Of a DNA stretch of 64,000 nt, positions 64,000-64,000 are shown in pieces; position 1 is the stretch's first letter; every line of letters begins with the position of its first letter. The stretch covers positions 269,598,622 to 269,662,621 of the forward strand of contig NC_050096.1 of the NCBI RefSeq assembly GCF_902167145.1, written 5' to 3'. The stretch comes from Zea mays. Taxonomy: Eukaryota > Streptophyta > Magnoliopsida > Poales > Poaceae. The position numbers and the translations under genes are program-made. The notes below the pieces were generated by a model. The model worked only from the letters and a program-made list of their open reading frames with translations, did no database searches and was not told the DNA's origin.

Positions 64000-64000
64000 G

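Overview
The window looks like nuclear DNA of a large-genome grass, most likely maize or a close Andropogoneae relative (inference). It has one ordinary plant gene at the left, an intronless germin-like protein on the minus strand, followed by about 58 kb of LTR retrotransposons nested inside one another. No bacterial features, rRNA, tRNA or CRISPR arrays were seen. Element labels T1-T7 are mine. Family names rest on recognising protein and LTR features, not on a database search.

Layout. 1-5685: low-copy-like DNA with a Tourist-type MITE (2398-2602), the germin-like gene (3153-3830, minus) and a 5'-truncated LINE (4225-4697) in the gene's upstream region. 5691-12109: T1, a complete, young Copia element (minus strand) with 440-bp LTRs and an intact polyprotein. 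12142 onward: T2, an old LTR element whose 5' LTR is split into 12142-12627 and 57974-58415; its interior runs off the right edge. 12628-57968: T3, a decayed Tat-type Gypsy element (minus) inserted in the T2 LTR. 21750-53567: T4, a Tekay/Del-type chromodomain Gypsy element (plus) with 3.2-3.3 kb LTRs, inserted in T3 at its protease/reverse transcriptase boundary. 26214-35695 (T5) and 36916-46411 (T6): two Sirevirus-type Copia elements of the opie/ji kind (minus), inserted in the orf0 and gag genes of T4. 60970-63534: T7, a solo LTR inside the T2 interior.

Each of T1, T3, T4, T5, T6 and T7 has matching 5-bp target duplications at its outer ends (CGGTT, TGCCC, CCCCA, AACCC, GCAAG, GTCCC). LTR divergence, counted by eye, falls with nesting depth: T3 about 3%, T4 about 1.6%, T5 and T6 about 0.6-0.8%. 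T1, which is not nested, is about 0.5%.

Coding status. T1 and T5 look intact at the protein level. T6 has one nonsense codon in pol. T4 has nonsense codons in orf0, gag and reverse transcriptase. T3 is broken by stops, frameshifts and the T4 insertion.

The items most worth following up are: a spliced, coding-like antisense reading frame in T2; the double-stop gag-pol junction shared by T5 and T6; splice-acceptor-like sites directly before both start codons of T4; the hairpin-framed TATA box and palindrome arrays of the Sirevirus LTRs; and a 54-bp repeat that differs in copy number between the two T3 LTRs.
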